Shown here in pieces: positions 32,831 to 43,690 of a stretch of DNA of 64,000 nucleotides (its first letter is position 1; the number at the start of each line of letters is the position of its first letter). Under the pieces are notes generated by a model that had not been told where the DNA came from, did no database searches, and saw only the letters and a list, made by a program, of their open reading frames with translations. Position numbers and translations under genes: made by a program. The stretch is from Branchinecta lynchi (taxonomy: Eukaryota > Arthropoda > Branchiopoda > Anostraca > Branchinectidae). The stretch covers positions 310,001 to 374,000 of the forward strand of contig JAKZAP010000019.1 of assembly GCA_023053575.1 (NCBI GenBank), given 5' to 3'.

Positions 32831-35490
32831 TGGCCTGGGCTGTTCAAAGAACATCCCTGCAGGCATCAACTTGCAATACCATATAGTCTGCAAACAAAAT
32901 GGACTACCAGTCAGATAAGTATCCGAAAAGTATGTCTCACGCCCAGGCTCTGATCAGATTTTGTACGTGAAGAGACAGATTGGAAAGAAGACCGAAGCGG
33001 GCTCTTCATGGTGGACCGAAACTTCCATACCTTTTGAAACATTTTAATCTCAAAATACCGAAGAAGCGCAGTAAGGACCTAAGCACCGACTTCGGTTCAA
33101 CAGTGGTATCTCCCCTCTCCACTGTCAAATCCTCCCTTCCCCTTAACAAAACGTCAGACAGAGAAAGAGGCCAGAATGAATGGCAATTTCTGGTTTACCC
33201 AATCTCTGTCCTGTACCTACAAAACACGTTACGGTAGATACCAGAATTCGCATCACTTTTTCACGAAGCATGCTTGATTTTTATTGACACATATAGCCTA
33301 CTGACAAATACATTGTAAATATTTGTGTTTACAATAATCGCAAATCTGGTTGTCTGACCATGAAAGTCGATCGGTAAAAGAAAATTTGTATCTATATATC
33401 ATTGCAGTAAAATAACGAAATCGTGTCTCGACCATTTTTATCATTTACTGGACAATGCGGACTAGATCGGTGGTGTTTTTCAAAAAGGTGATAATCGACA
33501 CTTTTCTCGAAATTAAAGTACAATCGGCGTACCAAATTATCATGATATTTATAACCACCCCCTAGATTATAATATTACATCAGAAAACAGCCAATTCCTA
33601 GAAAAATTATTTTGGCCAATTCATCGTTTTGTACTTCAATATACTGGCTTTGGTATTTGTAAGCAGAGTTTCTTTGTTTTTATCCATTCGTTGTCACTGT
33701 ATACTCCAAATTATCTGTATTTCTGACAAATAGTTACGTTGATAGTACTAACTTAGAAATTCTTGTAAGTTCTGCAAACAAGTCTGTTGTATTTGTACAT
33801 GATTCGTACTTTTACAGATCACATCCAGAAATGAAAACTTTCTTTGGTACCATAAACAAGAAAACTTTTCATCAGATAGCCTCTAAAAATCTGCCAGCAG
33901 TTTTGGACAGTTTTAGAAAATGACTGATTTTGGTGCGTGACCGAGAGTTTTTGAACTTTTCGCGCCTTGCAAGTGCTATCTCCGATATCGTCTCCAACGA
34001 GACGACGGAGAGTCAATGACAAGCGAAAAAAAGAAAACGGCTTATTTTCGAATAGCTGTCTATCAGACACTTTTATTTATGAAGTTTTTTCTGAAAAATA
34101 AAGCATAATTAATGTTCTTTGTACTTTAAGTGATTAGCAGCGTCATATCTGTATTTGTATTGAAGACGTTTCATCAAATCGGAGCAGCCGCTAAGGGAAT
34201 GCGCACTCTGACTTGACTTTTCTGGCCCTTCCTGGCCTTAACAGTGGGAGGTTCTTGGCTGTTCCAGTAAAATGTGAAAAAACTCGGTTATAATCTTCTC
34301 GAAAAACGCCATCGATGTATTTTTTAGTAATTCTTGTTAATAATTTTTACTTTTCTGTGTGTTCCTCACTTTCCTTTTATTGACTAACTAGCATCCTGTC
34401 CTAAGTAATATTTTATTTGATTTTATTTGTGCGTACATCAATAACTAATTGTCAATATCAATTTCATTACCCAATTAGCAAGATCAGGACCTAATTAATA
34501 AAGTGCAGCAAATATATAAAAGTTGGATTAGATATTTTTCGTTCTTTATTTTTTTTTAAATCCCGCGTACATCTTTTCTATAATTTTTTTTTTCTTTTTA
34601 ATTTTTGGGCTATGACTCCTTCTCCACTCGGAGACGTTAATATTTCCATAAACTCTTTAACGTCACACTAGCATATCAAGAGCTAATGGAGTAGTGATGA
34701 AGATCGCGTCACAAGCGACAGTACAAAGTGATTTCAATAACCATTTGGCGTTAGCGCTATTCGTGGTAGGCTAATTATGGGCTACCGTCCACATGTTGTT
34801 CCGAGGAAACATCAACACTAAGCAAAAAAAAAACACTGGAAGTGTGTAATTTAAGGCCAATAACTGACTCATGTTTGGCATAAACATAATTTGCATCTTA
34901 ACTTCTCAGAAGCCTTGGCCCAGACCTACCTATTGCTGGCCGCTAGATACAGCAAGTGCGCAAGCGTTCAGACATGGAGTATGAAAGTATGAATTGACTC
35001 AAGTCTGACTTCAATGTAAAAAGCTTATCCGAGTAAGGATTAAAGTTAACTGCTTTATTTTCTCCTGGGATTGGCTAGAACTTTTGCAAATTGGTGCACA
35101 TGTATTCGATTTCTATAAATCTGACGGTAAGAAAGATTGTATCGATGGTCTATATCTGTAACCTAGGATTAACTGTTTACGCAACGGATACAAACGATAA
35201 TGTAGAACAATGAGGTAGTTTCGTAATAATTAAGAGTGTCATCTATGGTATTTTAATCGTTACGGATAGCTTTATAGTACAAGATATTGTTCCAAGTTTT
35301 CATCCGTCACGATGTCTACGATTAAAAAGGATAAAGTTCAACTGACAGCAAAGTCAATTTAGTCCCTTCTTCCGATATTCTCTTCTTGTTGTTTTTACAA
35401 CGCTGAACAAGAGCTTTTGATCATGTGATGATTCTTTTTAGAACATACCGTTTGAAAAACTTCGATAAGTTGACAACTTCAGCACTGCAC
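32831..35490. other. Intron 3 sequence without recognisable gene
   Basis: A/T-rich DNA with short ORFs only. An 85-residue frame at 32980-33237 is positively charged but has no motif I know and no good acceptor. 34945-35000 belongs to the short AAGTGCGCAAGCG repeat. Nothing else stands out. Confidence 0.4.
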
Positions 35491-35511
35491 CGACAGCGAA
35501 GGAACAAAACC

Positions 35512-35535
35512 AAAGTGTTGCTCTTGCAACACTTT
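35512..35535. other. Perfect 10-bp hairpin
   Basis: AAAGTGTTGC at 35512-35521 is followed after TCTT by its exact reverse complement GCAACACTTT. The loop is four bases. A weaker pairing GGCGAAGCC follows at 35540. There is no U-run after it, so it is not a bacterial-type terminator. It may be part of an old palindromic repeat. Confidence 0.6.
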
Positions 35536-35936
35536 AGTCGGCGAAGCCGGACAAAGGTTGCCGCAACACTAGGTCTAGTTAGATATAAGATTATCTTTTT
35601 AGAGACAATATTAATCCAGGTAGCAAATACTGCAAGATTTTTGCTTGTACAGTGCCTCCTTTTACGTAATGCGTAATACGTTTCGCGTAAATTAGAACTG
35701 CCACTGACAAATTGAGCTCTCAGCGCTGAGCAAGTCTCCAAAAAAAGTTTTGTCCATATTAGCAGTTTGTGTTAAGCTCGGTAGACGCAAGGTAGGTCCG
35801 TTTCAGATGGAGATGGGGGGGGGGCTAACCTGTGATTTGAGGCGCGAATAATTCGCCATTGACTTTAGCCCAAACCGGGAAGCGAACTGGAAGGTTTTTG
35901 AAAGTGCAAATCGGATACGTCAGCTGAATTTTATTG

Positions 35937-35980
35937 GAGCTATATTTCGGCCCTTCTTTGCTAGGGTCCTCTTCAGGCTC
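35937..35980 (-). ncRNA. Hammerhead ribozyme-like core, GAGC/GCUC
   Basis: On the minus strand: GAGC, CUGAAGA, a GG-a-CCCU/AAGGG-CC hairpin with altered loop, GAAA, UAUA and GCUC. Every core base and helix I pair is kept although the helix II loop has changed (a T-to-A difference and others), as expected if structure rather than sequence is maintained. Confidence 0.65.
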
Positions 35981-36068
35981 AAAAACACTCAAGTTGAAAA
36001 AGCGAACTTGTAGGAAAAACAACAAGTTTTTTTTCCCACTAGTTGGTTTATTCAACTTGAGTGGTTTT

Positions 36069-36112
36069 GAGCCCGAAGAGGACCCTTGCCAAGAACGGCC
36101 GAAATATAGCTC
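36069..36112 (+). ncRNA. Hammerhead-like core with one core substitution
   Basis: GAGC, then CCGAAGA where CUGAAGA is expected, hairpin, GAAA, UAUA and GCUC. The U at the second core position is required in known hammerheads, so this copy should be inactive. It is the partner arm of 35937-35980. Confidence 0.55.
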
Positions 36113-36194
36113 GAATAAAATTCAGTTGACATATCCGTTTTGCACTATTACACATGATTTGCAGTCAGCTTGGCTGAAGGAATATTTAAACTGA

Positions 36195-37750
36195 GAGGTA
36201 TCTTTGGGTTATACAAAAGCTTTACTTGACTAAATGTAACAGGAACAAATATAGCCTATCCGTACCTTATTTTAGTTCAAAATTTAAAAAAAATACGGTT
36301 TTGAAGTATCAGTAATCCGAATGTCGCAGTTTGAGTGCGATAGATACAACACACATTTAAGTACAAACATCTTATAATGAAATGGTAGGCACGTACTGAC
36401 ATACTACTTAGATGATTCTTTTGTCATATTGTTGAAGCAGTGTAAGTTGGAGATGTGGAAAAGACAGATTTATGACGAAAAATTGTATTCTTGTCATAGG
36501 ACACTTTTCATTTCGTTAGTGTTCTATCCATGCGAAATAAACCCAAAGATACCCGCTATACCCTCTATAAATAATCAACGCCATGGGAGCAGGACCCTTT
36601 CTTCATTTAAGAGACTGAAGAGTCAGCTCCGTCTTCTGGTAATGCATGCAACAGTCTATGACTTCCACCTTTAAGACTCACAAATTGAGTTGATGATGAT
36701 AAAAAAGCTACTCTTCTACTGGAAGAGGTGGGGCTAGATTCTGTTTGACTAATTAAAAGCTGTTTCAAACAAGGCGGCTTTTTGGCTTTAAATCATAATT
36801 GGGTGCGTCAAATACCGATTGAGATGGAACCTTTGATCCTCAGCAGACTGTGAACTTCATGTTTGCAACTTAAGTGTAATTCTATGCACAGAATCGGTTC
36901 TTTACGTCACCAAGCAAGAAGTTCAGCTTTCGTTATTTTTTTACGTAGAGATCATAGAGTCGACAAATAGGACAAGAAATCAAAAGCAACATTTTTGAAA
37001 AATTGGAAAATGTGAAATCAGGAAACTAAAAATTGTCTAGTCAGCGATCAAACCTTGCATTTTAGTCTTCTCAAGGGAAGCATAAAGGTGAATTTGTTTA
37101 ATAAATTTAATAATTTTCCCACAAAATGTTTGTGTTAACATGGACTAATTCCCATCAGAGCGGCCAGGAGTGCCTCCGCATCTGAGCCGGTCTTTCGGAT
37201 TAATTCCAACCATCTATCCAGGGTAGGCTATATACATTCGTTCGACAGTGGTAGCTTTTGTTAGCTTATTGATGGGCGGTTGGATCACACCCGCCCACCA
37301 ACAGTATTAAAGATATCAGTGTCGAACTTGTGTGAAGGGATAAACCGATTGGCATGTCGTTAGCTTTCAGGAACTTTTGGTTTAGGTTCGAACAAACGCT
37401 CTTTCCACTTAGCTACCACCATCGCTCCGTTCTGTACACATCGGTATATGGATTGGTAAGACAGTGTCGACAGTCATAAGTTTTATCAAGAAATCGAAGT
37501 ACTTATTATAAGTCCTAGGTTTTACTTGCTGCTGGTCACACTTTAGATACGCAATAAACGTGTCGATTTCAACAAAAATAGGAACAATGTCAACATTGTG
37601 TTTTCCGTTTGTTTCTCTTTTCACGTGGGTGGAACCGATGGACAAAAAAAGACATAAAATTTCTTATCATGTCATTCTTAACGCGACACAATGAGTGTAA
37701 GTGACGTTGAATGGTAATTTGAAAAGCTTTGATGTCACCGCGTGAAGGAA
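36195..37750. other. Intron 3 sequence without recognisable gene
   Basis: No exon, RNA gene or mobile-element ends recognised. ORFs are short and lack motifs. Confidence 0.4.
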
Positions 37751-37755
37751 AAACC

Positions 37756-37805
37756 ATAGCTCTACTGCAGCGTTTAAAAGATAGCTCTACTGCAGCGTTT
37801 AAAAG
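37756..37805. repeat. Exact 25-bp tandem duplication
   Basis: ATAGCTCTACTGCAGCGTTT followed by AAAAG occurs twice in direct succession (37756-37780, 37781-37805) with no differences. Confidence 0.9.
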
Positions 37806-38139
37806 TAGGGGAAAACATCAAAAGAATCCGGTCTTGGTAACAAGATTATGTTTCACACAGGGAAAAAACTGTTTCCTCAAATCAGAAAATCTGACAAAAA
37901 TAAATTCACAAGCCCAAATTTTTTTTTTTATAGCACTTACAACTTCATTACTGATGACTGCTGCTATAAAAAATTGTAGTTTTTTAGAGTTTTTTTTTTT
38001 TTTTTACCAGCGCTGCCGACGAAATTCTTTGAAGTAGACCGGAGTTCCTTTCATCGTGAAAGGAAACCTCGTCCCGCTTGATTTTTTTCTAGTCCTCTTG
38101 ACGAATGGAATCCTTTCAAGTCGACCGGAATCCGCGTAA

Positions 38140-38307
38140 CACTGTAAAAAAAATCTTGCAAAATTTGCTACTGGGATTAATATTATCTCTACTGAGACAA
38201 GATTATTTCTAATTCGGATTAATCTGATCCGAGTAGAGATAAGATTAATCCCAGTAGCAAATACCGCAGTTAACGTTAATCCTTAATCGGAGAAACTTTT
38301 TACAGTG
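38140..38307. mobile_element. MITE family M3, copy 1
   Basis: Begins CACTGTAAAAAAAATCT and ends AACTTTTTACAGTG. The interior is itself palindromic: TTTGCTACTGGGATTAAT pairs with ATTAATCCCAGTAGCAAA. A second copy is at 47196-47353. Flanks do not show a clear TA here. It ends about 125 bases before exon D of the PARG-like gene. Confidence 0.8.
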
Positions 38308-38430
38308 ACAAAAGCTGCAAAAAACAAAGATAATCATGGGGAAAGAAGAAAAGATGCTATTCGGGTTTAAAAAAAAAAGTAAAAATAACGCGATAGCTGT
38401 GACAGTAATGCTTTTCTTCTCTAAGTCTAG

Positions 38431-38603
38431 GTCATGCCAGGACGTCAATGGTTACCAATAGAGGCATGGCTTCATTCAAACCAACCATTAGCTGGAATCA
38501 AAATCGATCCCCAAGGATCCATCGAAGATGTCGAAGGAGAATGCAACAGGATTTGTTTTGGAACTCCGCGACCAGGCGAAGGGGCGTTTGAAAGTGACCT
38601 GGG
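38431..38603 (+). CDS. PARG: PARG-like gene, exon D (degenerate catalytic signature)
   Basis: Acceptor CTTTTCTTCTCTAAGTCTAG; donor GTAAGT. It starts in phase 0 and reads VMPGRQWLPIEAWLHSNQPL, AGIKIDPQGSIEDVEG, ECNRICFGTPRPGEGAFESD, LG. In PARG this stretch is W......PL..L.V...G.IEE..G..QVDFAN..+GGGV, the core of the ADP-ribose pocket. The scaffold is retained (W, PL, G-SIED, G), but the aspartate of VDFAN is replaced by Cys, the asparagine by Thr, and GGG by GEG. With exon E the segment continues to QES without any gap relative to active PARGs. This exon identifies the gene and also argues that the protein cannot bind or cleave poly(ADP-ribose) normally. Confidence 0.88.
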
Positions 38604-38814
38604 GTAAGTCTTTGACCTGAGGCTTCGTTTACTGAGAATTCTGCATGTAGTTGCCGATCCCACATGAATCCGCGTAGAAAAACCCGGGTCTCCTTTGGCG
38701 TTTTATTCATTATCAGGGATAGCCTAAACGGAACGGCATGGTCCAGGAGAGAATAGACGTCTGAGAAAGTGTTAAACGATTTCTATTCTTTCAGCCGGAG
38801 CTGCGAACTATTGA

Positions 38815-38995
38815 TAGTCACAAACGGATAAGTAAGCCGAATTTTATTAGAGCGATATTTAGGCCCTTCTTAGTTCACTTATCCTAGTTCACTTCCCTAA
38901 CTTCAGCGGTTTAGCCTGGAGAGACCCTTCCCAAGAAGGGCCGAAATATTCCTATAATAATGTTCAGCTCACGTATCCGTTTGGCACTACCAACT
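38815..38995. mobile_element. Palindromic hammerhead element, degenerate
   Basis: Left part reads AAACGGATAAGTAAGCCGAA, GAGCGATATTTAGGCCCTTC; right part reads AGCCTGGAGAGACCCTTCCC, AAGAAGGGCCGAAATATTCC and CGTATCCGTTTGGCACTA. Both cores are damaged (CUGGAGA, deletions in the left arm), so no ribozyme is called. Confidence 0.6.
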
Positions 38996-39162
38996 ATGAA
39001 CGATTTCTTTTAATTCTTTTAGACTGTCCCTGGTTTCTAATTATTATTGTTATATCTAAAAAGTTATATGTATATACTTATTATATTATTATCTTTGTAT
39101 ACATATTTATTATATTATTGTTATATATATATATATAAAATTACCTTACCTTACCATTCGAT

Positions 39163-39237
39163 CCTCCCGTGCCTCCAGAGGGGCCAAGGGCGTCCAAGAA
39201 AAGTCTCCAGTCGTCTCTGAAACTTGAGGCTGCTAAG
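39163..39237 (-). mobile_element. LINE 3'-end fragment
   Basis: Seventy-five bases nearly identical to 23325-23400 (CCTCCAGAGGxGCCxAGGGCG, GTCTCCAGTCGTCTCTGAAxC). It is preceded by an ACCTT tandem tail (39142-39158), which corresponds to the 3' tail of the element. Minus-strand orientation. Confidence 0.75.
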
Positions 39238-39259
39238 ATAAAGTCAGCTAGGACATTTT

Positions 39260-39295
39260 CAGCGATGTTTCGGCCCAATGGTCTTCTTCAGGCTG
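39260..39295 (-). ncRNA. Hammerhead-like core with shortened helix II
   Basis: On the minus strand: CAGC, CUGAAGA, a shorter stem region AGACCAUUGGGCC, GAAA, CAUC and GCUG. The helix II sequence is unlike the other copies, yet both core blocks and the CAGC/GCUG pairing are present. The surrounding repeat shares AGCTGACTT-type flanks (here TCAGCTAGGACATTTT) with the family. It lies directly beside a LINE 3' end (39163-39237). Confidence 0.55.
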
Positions 39296-39309
39296 TAACT
39301 GAAAGAAGC

Positions 39310-40190
39310 AAAGCTGGAATCATTTAATCCTTTATCGCTGAAGAATATCCTAGCCGACTTGTCCATTTTGAGGGTTGCAGTATTTATTATTCGTAATACT
39401 GAAAACACGTAAAATCGCATAATCATTTAAAATTAGCGAGTTAGTTCGTACTCATCCTTTTGAGTTTAAGGCAGACAACAGACAACTTTTGCAACTTTGA
39501 GGTTTTCCCAAACGTTTAGCAACTGTTTGTGGTCGATATACCCCCCCCTCCCCGTCCTCCCCGATCAGCCAATGTCGCCCGCAAGTCCATATCCGATTTC
39601 GCACCGATCCAAATGAATGGCATATCAAATGCATACATATGGCGTCAATCACTTACTCTGCTGCTGTTCTCTGGCACTGAGTTGTATTCGGATCTTTTCG
39701 CCCGTCAGTCAATAAGGGTATCCTGTAGAGTATCATCATCTACTATGTAAATATATTTGCATGTCAGTGTTTTGATTCACATCGGACAAATCATCTAATT
39801 GCTTTACTATTTCATTAATTATGTGGATCTTACAAAAATTAGCATATGTTATGCAAATATAGTAAAATGAGAAAATCAAGGAGAAACTGTGAAATGTGAG
39901 CTGTTTGTAGTTTGTTTCCTCTTCTTTCCCCGCTTCCCTGGAAACGCCCCAAGAAGCTTCTACATTAGATATTTATAAAAAAAAGTTACTTAGTTATTGA
40001 AAAATGAGACAAATGTTCATTATTCTTTTTTCTAATTTCGAATTCATGCACCGGCCGCCGCAAGGTCAGGACTCCATTTCAACTTCGTTTTCGTATTCTT
40101 TAAATTTTTGACATTTGACATGACATATTCCTTCAGTCCATAGGTTAGATTATGAATGGTTCCCAAAATCATCACGATCTTTTTGCCTAC
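39310..40190. other. No gene seen
   Basis: Intron 4. A short poly-C run is at 39541-39560. No exon, TIR pair or RNA gene recognised. Confidence 0.4.
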
Positions 40191-40300
40191 TCTCACAATG
40201 CCCACGGTCAGGACGCCGACGAACAAAATGCCCATGGTTTAGAATGCCCACGATTCAGAATGCCCACGACCAAAACGCCCACGACTCAAAATACCCACAA
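40190..40300. repeat. AATGCCCACG minisatellite, ~15-bp unit
   Basis: About seven diverged units of the form AATGCCCACGATTCAG or AACGCCCACGACCAAA follow each other. A looser continuation with ATCGAAATCGTCC and AATGCCCAAAG extends to about 40440. Confidence 0.75.
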
Positions 40301-40929
40301 GTGATGTCGAAAACTCCAAAATCGAAATCGTCCAAAATGACGACTGCTCTAAAAACCGACAATTGAAAATGCCCAAAGGCTAGATCGAAATCGTCCTGGT
40401 TCAAAGTACCGACGGGTCAAACTGTCCACAGGGGATGCTAAACTGATGTAAGGGACAGGATAACCGGGAGCAAAATAATGGACAAAATATTTCATTGTTC
40501 GTTGTTCAGTTCATAATTGTTAGCGTGAAAGTAAAGAAAAAATGTCATTCAACATTGTTCTAACACAGAAAGCGAAACTGAGGTAAGAATATTGTTCCTT
40601 AATTAAAAATAAAAGTTTTAAGATCGCTGTTTGGGACTCAGTTTTTTTCTTAGAATTACAGTATTATATTATGACAAAACCGCTGTAAAACTGACTGTAA
40701 TGCATCAGCTAAAATTGTTAGTGACAGTTAGTGTAATGCAAATTCCTACATATAGATTCACACCCTCAGCTTTTAATTTGAACTTTCACTAAAGAGGAAA
40801 GCTTCGAACGCCTACATGCAAGACGAACTAAAGTAAGCGGCGCAGGCGAAATTTGTGTATTCTGCCATTTTCTGGCAGATTTTTAACTACTTACCGTACA
40901 AATTCTAGCCCTTAGTGTGTTTCAAATCC

Positions 40930-41915
40930 GAAAAGTTCGAAGCCTAATCGCCAAATAAATGACTCTGGGTAAATCATTTACTAAACCGGATTGGGTCCGG
41001 GAACTGTGGGTGGGGGAGTGGGGGGGGGGGGGGAATCTCGAGAAACGGTAAGAATGGAGGGATCGGAGTGAAACTTGCTGGGAAGAACAAACATATGCTC
41101 CATGTAAATCTTTTACTCAATCGGACTGGATCCAAACACTTGGCGGGGGGGGGGGGGCCGGTTTTGGGGGATTTTCACGACGAAACTTGGCAGGCATATC
41201 AGGACCCGGTCAAACTGACTTGGAAATAAAAAAAATCCTCGATATGATAATCTTCGGGGGGAGTGGAGGGAGGGAATCCGGAATATTGAGTCATGCGTAA
41301 CTTTGGAACGGGTGATCGGATTCGAGTGAAATTTAACAGTTGAACAGAGGACATTTCTCGCTGGTGATCTTTTTCATTTCCGGACCGGATCTGACAACTC
41401 TTTGGGGGGGGGGGGGTGAGGGCGGAGAATACTTGACCCGTGTGCGATCGTGCGATCGGGATCGAACTTCGTGAGAATAACAAACAGATGCTCTGGATAA
41501 AGCATTTACAGAACCGGATTAGCTCCGGGTATTGTGGGTGGATTTAGGGGGGGGGGGGGCTGGGATTCAGGTGATAGCGATTTAAGGTACTTCCAGATGT
41601 GCTAGGACGATGAAACTTCGCTAGAATATTAAAGATTCAATAAGATTTGCTTAGAAATCGCTACTTCCCAAATCCGATTATTCTTTAAAGTACCATTATT
41701 GACCGCAAAGTAAGAAAAATACTTTTAAGCAAATACATACATTTTCATGATACCCATCAGTCCATTGCCATTTTTGCCTCAAGGGTTTTGCTTACAAATG
41801 CAGTTCTAGCTCGCTTAAAGTGCGCATCTCAACCGCAAAGTCGAAACTTACTTGTGATCAATCAATATATCTTAACGCATGCAAGTGCCAAATGAGCTTA
41901 CAGCTCTTGTTTCTT
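40930..41915 (-). mobile_element. TATGGCACTTG-family element, 3'-truncated, inverted
   Basis: Read on the minus strand it begins AACAAGAGCTGTAAGCTCAT at about 41911, continues through the GAGGCAAAA unit (41870-41680), and then several poly-C units with AAGTTTCATCGTCCTAGCAC. It stops near 40930 without the terminal hairpin. It sits in intron 4. Confidence 0.7.
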
Positions 41916-42017
41916 TGTTCAAGCACCAAGCAATCTTCCCCAATCTCACCACTGCCCACTGAAAAGCCGCGTTTGTGTTGAGATTAAAATTTCACGTGTC
42001 ATAGTAGAATACAATGT

Positions 42018-42140
42018 GTTTCCCACAAGTTCGCTTGAGCGGTTTTGAGCCTGAAGAGAACTCTTGCCAAGAAGGGCCGAAATATACTAAAAAAAAATCC
42101 GCCGACGTATCCGTTTTGTACCATCATATAGTACAATACT
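42018..42140 (+). ncRNA. Half hammerhead element, core with lost helix I
   Basis: TCGCTTGAGCGGTTTTGAGC, then CUGAAGA (42051-42057), hairpin, GAAA, UAUA, then CUAA instead of GCUC. Single-armed copy ending ACGTATCCGTTTTGTACCAT. Comparison of the flanks (41960-42017 and 42325-42480) with 52155-52320 shows that 42018-42324 is absent from the other copy of the surrounding repeat, so this element and about 180 further bases came in as an insertion. Confidence 0.55.
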
Positions 42141-42598
42141 CTATAAAACTAAGTCCAAAACACGCCGGTGATCCTCAGGAAGAAGGAGTAAGCGTGTCAC
42201 GATTCAAATCCTGTGTCAAAGAAATCATTGCGATCTTTGGGAGCAGATGTGACAGCACTTCTGCCTTTCTTCCGCTTAGTACCCGGAGAGGTCGGAGATT
42301 TTGTATCTGCAAGGGGAGATAGTCATCAAGACTATCTATGTTCCGTGGACGGCCGTAGATATCCTGAACGTTATAATTAGAGTAGATAGTGGAAAATAAG
42401 AAAATCTCTTTGCAGAATCCAAATAATTCAGTGTATATATTAAATGATTAAGTTAATATGTATATATTAAATGACACAAAAATAAGTTGGATTTTCAGTT
42501 AAATTTTAAGAAAAAACAAAGGTACCTTAGTCCAAAATTTGTTCGAAGGACAGCTACTTTTTCAGCACTTTTCCATCCTTCATCTTTTACCTTTTCAG

Positions 42599-42770
42599 CC
42601 AAGAAAGCCTGATGTCCTGCATGCACCCTGAGCTCCTAGTTCAGTGCCTATGGACGGAATCGCTTGAAGACAACGAGTGCGTCTTTGCGGAAGGGATACA
42701 GAGGATATCCAGCCTAAGAAAGGATGCACACAAAGCCGTGTTCGATCCCGGCATTCCTCCGAATCTAATG
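42599..42770 (+). CDS. PARG: PARG-like gene, exon E (QES in place of QEE)
   Basis: Acceptor CATCTTTTACCTTTTCAG; donor GTCAGT, weaker than the others. One base completes the codon GGC with exon D. The exon reads QESLMSCMHPELLVQCLWTE, SLEDNECVFAEGIQRISSLR, then KDAHKAVFDPGIPPNLM. Active PARGs have QEEI.F...PEL.V...F.E.L..NE.. here, so the alignment is clear (HPELLVQ, LEDNEC). The second catalytic glutamate of QEE is Ser. The tyrosine-rich segment that follows in PARG (adenine contact) is replaced by QRISSLRKDAH without tyrosine. The exon ends in phase 0, matching exon F. Confidence 0.88.
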
Positions 42771-43149
42771 GTCAGTATTCTTTACCCTTTCGATTTGTAA
42801 AGCCAATACTTTGCTTGTTTATGTACAAGAAGACGTTCGTAAGTCGAGCGGCAAACTTCTGCCTATTAGTCAAACAGGGCAGGTGCCCCAGCCAAGATCG
42901 AAGTGATATTAATACAGTTTAAAAAAAAAGTATAGATGGTACTTTTTCATTGATTGGATGATTTTGAAATGACAGCATGGCTTCTCAGTTGTTTTTTCGT
43001 TACCTTTTTTTCTTTTTCTTTATCTTTTGGTGTTATTACCTTTTTTTTTTCAAATTTAAAGTAAAGATTTGTTCGGCTGCCACAACAGGTCAGCAACCCC
43101 CGTGCCTTCATGTTCCGACCTCCGTCCCCCTTCGTTCCCACAGGCTTTC

Positions 43150-43690
43150 CTGCAGTCAGAGGTAGCGACTACACGTGTAAAGAATAATAACAGTGTTTTT
43201 AAAATGTTTGTTTATGTGGTTTAGCTTGTTTAAGTTGGTATAACTTTTCTCGAACAGGTGTTTTATATGGACATCACCCTATGACACAAGATCAGTTAGA
43301 TTGCGACAATCGCTACATAGAAAGTTAGCGGTGGATATAAATTCATATCAACCTCCAGGGAGCTCTAACTTTCTGTGTGACGGCTGCCATATGTGTAACC
43401 TGTGGGACAAGCTGATATGCATGGTTATTGGTTAATTATTAATAGTTATGTCCGAAAAGTTGTGAGACTTAACATACCTCCATCTCGTTTGATATAGGTA
43501 TCACAAACGACCTCGCTGCATTATTAATAATAATAATATTTATTTATTACCCACTTACATCAAAAAGATCAATAGTGGAGTATAATATTCGGTGAATATC
43601 TTTCATAACTTACTTCGCCTTCGGCTCGGATAGGTTATTTTAAATAGCCGTCACGATGTTATTTTCCGACAACCTCGATGTCGGAAGTTA
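43150..43690. other. No gene seen
   Basis: Intron 5. An (AAT)n patch is at 43526-43542. Nothing else recognised. Confidence 0.4.

Larger units (their letters stand above)
35895..36190. mobile_element. Palindromic hammerhead element, full inverted pair
   Basis: The left arm (35898-36005) and right arm (36050-36160) are inverted copies, starting AAAGTGCAAATCGGATACGT and ending ATATCCGTTTTGCACTATTA. The centre contains CGAACTTGTAGGAAAAACAA. After the right arm comes TTTGCAGTCAGCTTGGCTGA, a flank shared with 10590 and 23240. Each arm has a ribozyme core, one intact (35937-35980) and one with a point change (36069-36112). Confidence 0.8.

Noticed and set aside
32980..33237. 85-residue basic ORF as an exon
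   Set aside because: No convincing acceptor or donor, no family similarity, and PARG exons C and D join directly in phase without it.
35512..35535. Bacterial rho-independent terminator
   Set aside because: A good hairpin but no U-run, and the whole window is eukaryotic intronic DNA.
40190..40440. CRISPR-like array
   Set aside because: Units are about 15 bp, diverged, without unique spacers of constant length; it is a minisatellite in animal DNA.
42018..42140. Active hammerhead at this copy
   Set aside because: The core blocks are intact but the helix I return arm reads CUAA instead of GCUC, so the fold cannot close.
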